37,123 bases of DNA from an uncultured Lachnospiraceae bacterium (GTDB taxonomy: Bacteria; Bacillota; Clostridia; Lachnospirales; Anaerotignaceae), in contig CALWSX010000164.1 in the NCBI GenBank assembly GCA_944384285.1, positions 1 through 37,123 of the forward strand. The letters are read 5' to 3'. The notes under the pieces are model-generated. The model worked only from the letters and a program-made list of their open reading frames with translations, searched no databases and was not told where the DNA came from. Below are positions 32,607 through 37,123 of this stretch, one piece after another (position 1 is the stretch's first letter; each line of letters starts with the position of its first letter). The position numbers were made by a program, and so were the translations under genes.

Positions 32607-33029
32607 TTAACTTAATCTAAATACATAGAAATATATTATTGAACCTGTAAGTTTTCCTAATGCAAGCATTATTACAAATATTTTTATCCCTATTCTAAGA
32701 TTGAAGCGTTTCATCATTATAGGCATAACGTCAAAAACTTCAGCAAGGCACATTGATAAAACACCTATAAAAATGCCTGATAATAAAGAAAATAATGCGG
32801 CAAAAAAATTTCCAATAGGAAAATAATAATTAAAAAGAATTGTTGTGCCGCCAAGGAGTGTTCCAAGCATTAGAGCATTTTCATAAGTTCTTACATATTT
32901 TTTTGTTTTTGTTTTTTTTGCCATACATGGAACTACTTTAATAATACTGAAAAATGCAGAAATACCTGTACCAACAACCATTCCAAACCCATAACCAATA
33001 ATTATTGAAATGATAATTTTTATAAGCAT
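32607..33029 (-). CDS. spoVAB: Stage V sporulation protein AB
   Basis: 140-residue membrane protein with about four hydrophobic segments, including an N-terminal IIGYGFGMVVGTGISAFFSI segment and GALLGGTTILF-like LGTLLGGTTILF. Length, topology and position between AA and AC agree with SpoVAB. Its molecular role within the dipicolinate complex is not known. AGGAGG is 13 bases before the ATG, longer than usual. Confidence 0.88.
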   Translation of the reverse strand: MLIKIIISIIIGYGFGMVVGTGISAFFSIIKVVPCMAKKTKTKKYVRTYENALMLGTLLGGTTILFNYYFPIGNFFAALFSLLSGIFIGVLSMCLAEVFDVMPIMMKRFNLRIGIKIFVIMLALGKLTGSIIYFYVFRLS

Positions 33030-33048
33030 ATTTTATTGTTGATGCCTC

Positions 33049-33660
33049 CTAGTTTTCTTTGTTTTCCAATGTTTCCTTAATATTTGTAAGCATTTCGTTA
33101 TTGTATGATGTAAGCTGTATTTCTATAGGAGATGGGTCTTTTGTTAAATCAAAACTAAGAAAATGACCAAAAAATCCAATAACACCGCTTAAAAGTCCTA
33201 TTGAATAAGGAATTATAATTACAGGTGGATTTTTTAAATTTTGACCAAAAATAATATAATAAAAGTTTTCAAGCACACTTTTTACATCAGAGTCATTATG
33301 AAAACACATAATTGTTGTCATAGCACCTATAAAAAGTACTGCCGAAATAAATGTAACTTTTAAAATATTAAATAAACTGTATTTATGGCTTTCTTTTTTT
33401 CTGTAAAAAATTATTGTGGTGTCTTCACCAATATTAATTATTTCTGCATTTTCATATTTTTTTAAAATTGTTTTAATGACTTCGACAGAAGAAATAATAT
33501 AGCTTTTTTCTTCATCAGATGTAAGATTCGTAACAATAGTATTTTCAATAGAATTTGCAATACTTTCATTGTTTACAACTATTTCTGCGATATCTTTTAT
33601 ATAGATTGTTTTTTTAGCAATAATTTTTGCTTTTTTTTTCATATTAACGTATATACGCAC
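33049..33660 (-). CDS. spoVAA: Stage V sporulation protein AA
   Basis: 203-residue protein with a soluble N-terminal domain (about 1-95, beginning VRIYVNMKKKAKIIAKKTIYIKD) and two membrane segments in the C-terminal half (about 106-126 and 152-175). I choose GTG at 33660, eight bases after GGAGG, which gives a length near B. subtilis SpoVAA (206). An in-frame ATG at 33681 lies before that site and inside the previous gene. It overlaps the stop codon region of the small upstream gene. Confidence 0.88.
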   Translation of the reverse strand: MRIYVNMKKKAKIIAKKTIYIKDIAEIVVNNESIANSIENTIVTNLTSDEEKSYIISSVEVIKTILKKYENAEIINIGEDTTIIFYRKKESHKYSLFNILKVTFISAVLFIGAMTTIMCFHNDSDVKSVLENFYYIIFGQNLKNPPVIIIPYSIGLLSGVIGFFGHFLSFDLTKDPSPIEIQLTSYNNEMLTNIKETLENKEN

Positions 33661-33661
33661 T

Positions 33662-33817
33662 TTATTTTCCTCCAAGTACATCTATTCCGGTTTCGATATA
33701 AGGTGTTAAAAGTCCTTTTTGTAAATCGGTTCCTGGATATTGCGTATATAAAAATAAAAATCCAACGAATATTAATAGTATCATACCCATATAAATCAAA
33801 AGCGCTTTATCAGTCAT
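33662..33817 (-). CDS. Small single-pass membrane protein at the head of the spoVA operon
   Basis: 51-residue ORF (MTDKALLIYMGMILLI..., ending IETGIDVLGGK) with one hydrophobic segment (about 5-26) and a short polar C-terminus. AAAGGGAGG lies eight bases before the ATG, a strong translation signal. The ribosome site of spoVAA lies inside its last codons, so the two are translationally linked. I do not recognise the family. It may be a small accessory subunit of the SpoVA channel or a forespore membrane protein; this is inference from position. Confidence 0.7.
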   Translation of the reverse strand: MTDKALLIYMGMILLIFVGFLFLYTQYPGTDLQKGLLTPYIETGIDVLGGK

Positions 33818-33916
33818 GAAACAAGCCTCCCTTTTTTAAATTTAATGTCTTACAAGAAATATTTTTCCCGTTATGCCAAATATTATTAACAAATTTAAAA
33901 AAGAGCATAAAAAAAA

Positions 33917-33938
33917 ACGGAGAATAAAAATTCTCCGT
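33917..33938 (-). terminator. Terminator of the DUF1292 gene
   Basis: ACGGAGAAT (33917-33925) / ATTCTCCGT (33930-33938) with a four-base loop. On the minus strand it is followed by a long T-run. Confidence 0.92.
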
Positions 33939-33958
33939 AATTTTTCTTAAATTAAGAA

Positions 33959-34297
33959 TTATTCCTGTTCTTCTTCTTCGTCATCACCGAAGTAGTCATA
34001 AAAAGCGTCAGATACATCATTGAATTCTTCGTCATTTTCAATGTTTAAAAGTTCAAAATCATCGCCTTTTTCAACATACTGGTATAAGAAAACAGTTTCA
34101 TCTTCAATAGGTAAAAGAGCGATATATTCTTTACCTTCATATCCGTCTACATCAAATATACCAACGATTTCGCATTCTAACTCTGTATCATCATCAAGTG
34201 TTAATACCATAGTTTCCATTTCTTGTTCGCATGTGCAGTTGTTATTTTCACATCCGCAATCATGATCATGGTCATGTCCGCATCCACAATTACTCAT
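33959..34297 (-). CDS. DUF1292 protein with a Cys/His-rich N-terminus
   Basis: 112-residue acidic protein. The first 23 residues hold six Cys (4, 6, 14, 16, 21, 23) and three His (8, 10, 12) in CGCGHDHDHDCGCE and the following stretch, likely a metal-binding segment. Residues about 28-100 match DUF1292 (YrzB-like): LTLDDDTELECEIVGIFDVD, EYIALLPIED and FLYQYVEKGDDFEL. The function of DUF1292 is unknown. The tail is Asp/Glu-rich. GGAGG precedes the ATG and a terminator follows directly, so it is a single gene. Confidence 0.87.
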   Translation of the reverse strand: MSNCGCGHDHDHDCGCENNNCTCEQEMETMVLTLDDDTELECEIVGIFDVDGYEGKEYIALLPIEDETVFLYQYVEKGDDFELLNIENDEEFNDVSDAFYDYFGDDEEEEQE

Positions 34298-34341
34298 AGT
34301 TTTTTCCTCCGTTTAAAAATTATTATTACTAACACCTATAT

Positions 34342-34350
34342 AGTATACCA
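34342..34350 (-). promoter_or_regulatory. Extended -10 promoter of the DUF1292 gene
   Basis: TGGTATACT on the minus strand is an extended -10 element about 45 bases before the start codon. A weak TTGTAT lies 15 bases upstream of the -10. Confidence 0.45.
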
Positions 34351-34373
34351 AAATTTGAAATTATACAATTACT

Positions 34374-35597
34374 TTATTTCTTTTTTGCAATTTTTTCTCC
34401 AATATTTTTCGACATTTTAACATTTTTAATAGGTTTTTTAATTTTTGGCTTTTCATTAATATCTGATAAATGTCCAAAAGCCATTTTTTTCTCTTCAAAT
34501 TTAATATTAAAAGCCTTTTCGTATTTGTTTATCCATTTTTTTTCATAAGCGGTTATAAGAGAAATAACAATTCCGTCTTTATTTTGGCGTCCCGCACGAC
34601 CGGCTCTGTGAAGATAAAACACAGGGTCTTCCGGAAGGTCAAGATTAATTATGTGTGTTACATCTTTAATATCAAGTCCTCTTGCGCCCAAATCGCCTGA
34701 AACAAGTATGGATATATCACCGAATTTGAAGTTTTGGAGAGAGTTTTTTCTCTGGTTGTCTGCGGCGATACCGTATAAACCTGCTGCTTTAAAACCACTG
34801 TATTTAAGTTTATCTACAGTTACATCTATTTTCATAGGGTTGTTTAAAAAAACAATGGTTTTTTTAGGTTTTTCTGCATGGAGAATTTTTTTAAGAACAT
34901 CAATTTTTTCTCTCCATTCACATTTAATATAATAGTGCTTAATGCTTTCCGGAATTTTATTGTTTTCAAAAACGGATAAAAATTCACAGTCTTTTAATAA
35001 ATCGCTTATATTTTTACAGCTTTCTTCATCTACAGAAGCAGAAAAAAGTACAATTTGACGTTCTTTAAGTGTACATTTTATGACATCTCTTATTGCCTCA
35101 AAATTTAAATCATCTGTAAGTCTGTCTGCTTCATCAAGTACAATAGTTTTAACATGGTGAACCGAAAGTTTTTTCTTTTTAATAAGGTCAAGAATTCTTC
35201 CGGCTGACCCAATTATAATATGAGGCTTGTTTTTCTTTATGTTTTCAACCTGGCGGTCAAAGTTTGCGCCGCCTATAAAAAGTCCGGCTCTAACCTCCAT
35301 ACCGCTGTTTTTTATTAATAATTCCGCCTGTTTAAAAACCTGAGAAGAAAGCTCGTGAGTAGGTGTAATTATAATTGTTTGAGCGGCTCTTAAAGAGGTG
35401 TCTGTAAGAGAAAATACAGGCAAAAGATAAGCCAAAGTTTTTCCGCTTCCCGTTTCGGATTTTACACAAAGGTCTTTCTTTTCTATAAATTTAGAGTAAG
35501 TCATTTCCTGAACTTTTGTAGGAACGGTAATATTTTGTTTTTTTAAGGCTGATATAAGTTCGCCACAAACGCCCATATCACTAAAAGATTTTACCAT
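34374..35597 (-). CDS. DEAD-box RNA helicase
   Basis: 407-residue ATP-dependent RNA helicase. In order: Q-motif area (TVPTKVQ), motif I SETGSGKT (47-54), Ia PTHEL (79-83), Ib SAGR, II DEAD (155-158), III SAS, V ARGLDI and VI HRAGRAGR. The C-terminus is short, Lys-rich and basic (from about 385), which suits RNA binding, but lacks the DbpA RNA-binding domain. Likely roles are ribosome assembly or mRNA unwinding (CshA/CshB-like); the exact member is not resolved. Motif Ib has Ser-Ala where Thr-Pro is usual. AAAGGA precedes the ATG. Confidence 0.92.
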   Translation of the reverse strand: MVKSFSDMGVCGELISALKKQNITVPTKVQEMTYSKFIEKKDLCVKSETGSGKTLAYLLPVFSLTDTSLRAAQTIIITPTHELSSQVFKQAELLIKNSGMEVRAGLFIGGANFDRQVENIKKNKPHIIIGSAGRILDLIKKKKLSVHHVKTIVLDEADRLTDDLNFEAIRDVIKCTLKERQIVLFSASVDEESCKNISDLLKDCEFLSVFENNKIPESIKHYYIKCEWREKIDVLKKILHAEKPKKTIVFLNNPMKIDVTVDKLKYSGFKAAGLYGIAADNQRKNSLQNFKFGDISILVSGDLGARGLDIKDVTHIINLDLPEDPVFYLHRAGRAGRQNKDGIVISLITAYEKKWINKYEKAFNIKFEEKKMAFGHLSDINEKPKIKKPIKNVKMSKNIGEKIAKKK

Positions 35598-35623
35598 TTT
35601 GCGTTTCCTTTCAAAAATACAAT

Positions 35624-36730
35624 TTAAGAGTTAACTTTAAATATTTTAATTACGTCGTTATCGTAAACAATTTTGCTTCTAAAATCTTTTTCAAGAACAC
35701 GGTCAAAGTTATTAAACATTTCACAAGGAACGTATTCTATCTCTGCAACAAGGAGAGGTTCTCCAAATTCAAGTATATTTTTTCCGTTAATAAGAAGGTT
35801 TCCAGCTTTGTCATCAGTTACAGTATATCCAATAAGTTCACAAACTTCTCTTAAAGGAAGATAACATTCTTCATATCCAAAATCATCGACATTAAATCTT
35901 GGCATATTTCTGAATTCTTTAGGTTCGCCGTTAAATTTCATTAAAGTATCTGAATTCATTTGAGTCAAAAGAGTATAATATTCATCTTTTAAATAAGGTT
36001 TTAATTCGGAAGGTGGAATGTTAAATTCTACAGTTCCGGCAACATAAGGTGCGAGTTCATATTCGGAGAAATAAATAACTAATTCACCTTTGTTGTTGAT
36101 ATAAAACTTTTTATCATAATTTGTTTGCCAAACAGTTTTTTGTGCGTCCGGGAAGTATTTGTCTTTGTCAGCTATAATCTTGTCACAAATAATTTTGTCC
36201 AAAACATCTTTATGATTTACATCATCTTTAAAAAAGTCAGAAACAGATAATAAAGAATCATTTCCGTTCATTACATTATATGTAAAAATAGATGTTGAAC
36301 CATGAGCTCCCCCTAAAAATTCATAAACTGTATATTTTACAGATAAAAAATTATCACACATTGAATAATCAAAATATGTATCAAGGTACATTTGTGAAAT
36401 AACATTATCTTCCGTATATTTTTCATAAATTTCCTTTATGTTGTTAAGACGCTCATCATTAATCTTTTTAATTTCTGTTGTAATGTCTTCTGCTTTGCTT
36501 CCTCCCGTTATGTAGGGATAATAAAGAGCTACATCATAAAGGTCATTTTCAAAAAATGCACCTTCTGTAGTAATGGTATAAGCTAGTTTAGGTTCATTGT
36601 CTTTAGGACTTGATGTGTTTTCGTTAACTGAATTAGAATTTTCATTTTTTGAAGTTTCAGCCGATTGTTTTGCGGAACATCCCGTAAAAACAATCATTAA
36701 AGAAAAAATAAAAATAATTATTTTTTTCAT
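35624..36730 (-). CDS. DUF4163/DUF3298-type lipoprotein with a C-terminal stalk-like domain
   Basis: 368-residue predicted lipoprotein. The signal peptide ends in lipobox FTGC (Cys18), followed by a Ser/Asn/Glu-rich linker to about 48. Residues about 50-250 resemble the DUF4163 plus DUF3298 pair found in RsiV-type anti-sigma factors and PdaC: YEFLGGAHGSTSIFTYNV, a PDAQKTVW region and FYINNKGELVIYFSEYELAPYVAG. Residues about 275-365 (LREVCELIGYTVTDDKAGNLLI) resemble a copper amine oxidase N-terminal-like stalk domain. No catalytic domain is evident; it may bind cell wall or lysozyme-like ligands. GGGAGG precedes the ATG. Confidence 0.82.
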   Translation of the reverse strand: MKKIIIFIFSLMIVFTGCSAKQSAETSKNENSNSVNENTSSPKDNEPKLAYTITTEGAFFENDLYDVALYYPYITGGSKAEDITTEIKKINDERLNNIKEIYEKYTEDNVISQMYLDTYFDYSMCDNFLSVKYTVYEFLGGAHGSTSIFTYNVMNGNDSLLSVSDFFKDDVNHKDVLDKIICDKIIADKDKYFPDAQKTVWQTNYDKKFYINNKGELVIYFSEYELAPYVAGTVEFNIPPSELKPYLKDEYYTLLTQMNSDTLMKFNGEPKEFRNMPRFNVDDFGYEECYLPLREVCELIGYTVTDDKAGNLLINGKNILEFGEPLLVAEIEYVPCEMFNNFDRVLEKDFRSKIVYDNDVIKIFKVNS

Positions 36731-36773
36731 AATGTTCCTCCCATCTTTTATTAAATTTTATATAAACCCTAAA

Positions 36774-36802
36774 ATATAATTTTTGTAACTAATTAATAAC
36801 AA
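36774..36802 (-). promoter_or_regulatory. Probable promoter of the DUF3298 lipoprotein
   Basis: On the minus strand, -35 TTGTTA (36797-36802), 17 bases, -10 TTATAT (36774-36779), about 45 bases before the start. Confidence 0.5.
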
Positions 36803-36895
36803 ATTTAAAATTTATGTAACATAAATATATTACCATTGATGATGTTTTTTTTCCATACAAAACCTATAAAAGAGTCTTAATTTTTTCTTTAAATC

Positions 36896-36924
36896 TTGTT
36901 TTAAAAGCCAATAATGGGTATAAT
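36896..36924 (+). promoter_or_regulatory. Promoter of recX
   Basis: A -35 TTGTTT (36896-36901), 17 bases and a perfect -10 TATAAT (36919-36924), 43 bases before the recX start. Confidence 0.7.
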
Positions 36925-36967
36925 TAAATAAATTTTAAAAAATTTTATTGGGAAAAAAGGTAATATT

Positions 36968-37123
36968 ATGATAGTTACGGCCCTGGAAGAACAAAAAAAT
37001 GATAAAAGTAAAGTTTCTGTATTTGTTGACGGAAAGTACTCCTTTTCGCTTTTAAAAACTGATGCAGAGTTTTTTAAGCTTAAAGAAGGATTTGAAATAA
37101 AAAAAGAAACATTTGATTATATT
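36968..37123 (+). CDS. recX: Regulatory protein RecX, N-terminal part (cut by window edge)
   Basis: The 52 visible residues start MIVTALEEQKNDKSKVSVFV and continue DGKYSFSLLKTDAEFFKLKEG, the usual RecX N-terminus (a beta-rich start followed by the first helical repeat). RecX modulates RecA filaments. The ATG is seven bases after AAAGG. The gene runs off the right edge, so length and C-terminus cannot be judged. Confidence 0.8.
   Translation, partial: MIVTALEEQKNDKSKVSVFVDGKYSFSLLKTDAEFFKLKEGFEIKKETFDYI

Noticed and set aside
1..37123. CRISPR arrays, tRNA or rRNA genes, insertion sequences, prophage genes
   Set aside because: I saw no spaced direct repeats, no tRNA-like cloverleaf, no transposase or integrase motifs, and no phage structural genes.

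Overview
The window is chromosomal DNA from a low-GC, spore-forming Firmicute, most likely an anaerobic clostridium. This rests on the AT-rich sequence, Gram-positive ribosome binding sites (AAGGAGG class), a complete spoVA-type operon, a bacterial V-type ATPase operon, and a Firmicutes replication origin with dnaA, dnaN, recF, gyrA/gyrB, parA/parB and parS sites. I cannot fix the genus; a Lachnospiraceae-like clostridium is a guess.

Layout. 1-4.9 kb: gyrB and gyrA, rightward, behind a good promoter and ending at a strong terminator. 4.9-9.1 kb: accessory genes, namely a CapA/PgsA-like lipoprotein, a FadR-type GntR regulator with its own palindromic operators, and a marR-MATE efflux pair whose two upstream regions share an AATAGC-N2-GCTATT-like operator. 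9.1-13.7 kb: the replication origin. recF, dnaN and dnaA run leftward. The dnaA-dnaN gap carries a B. subtilis-like basal unwinding system (DnaA box, GGCC spacer, six DnaA-trios, AT-rich stretch). The region upstream of dnaA carries a dense cluster of perfect DnaA boxes. 13.7-22.6 kb: a nine-gene V-type ATPase operon (order G/H-C-I-K-F-E-A-B-D), rightward, with a strong terminator. 22.9-25.3 kb: an unrecognised membrane protein, a second DnaA-box cluster, and a second MATE transporter. 25.4-30.7 kb: argS, a lipid kinase, parA, parB and a DUF4446 protein, leftward, with three perfect parS sites. 30.8-33.8 kb: the spoVA operon (small membrane ORF, AA, AB, AC, AD, AE), in which spoVAD is broken by a one-base frameshift. 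34-36.7 kb: a DUF1292 protein, a DEAD-box helicase and a DUF3298-type lipoprotein. The right edge cuts recX.

Functional links. dnaA, dnaN, recF and gyrase serve initiation, elongation and topology of replication, and ParAB/parS segregate and organise the newly copied origin. The V-ATPase couples ATP to ion transport and sits beside the origin, where copy number is highest. The spoVA genes would load dipicolinic acid into spores, but the spoVAD break puts that in doubt unless it is a sequencing error.

The most notable features are the well-resolved origin, the second DnaA-box cluster about 10 kb away, the head-on orientation of gyrBA and of the whole par/argS/spoVA block relative to this origin, the spoVAD frameshift, a 15-A homopolymer inside gyrA, and the shared MarR-type operator. 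I found no clear evidence for a wholly new defence or mobile system here.
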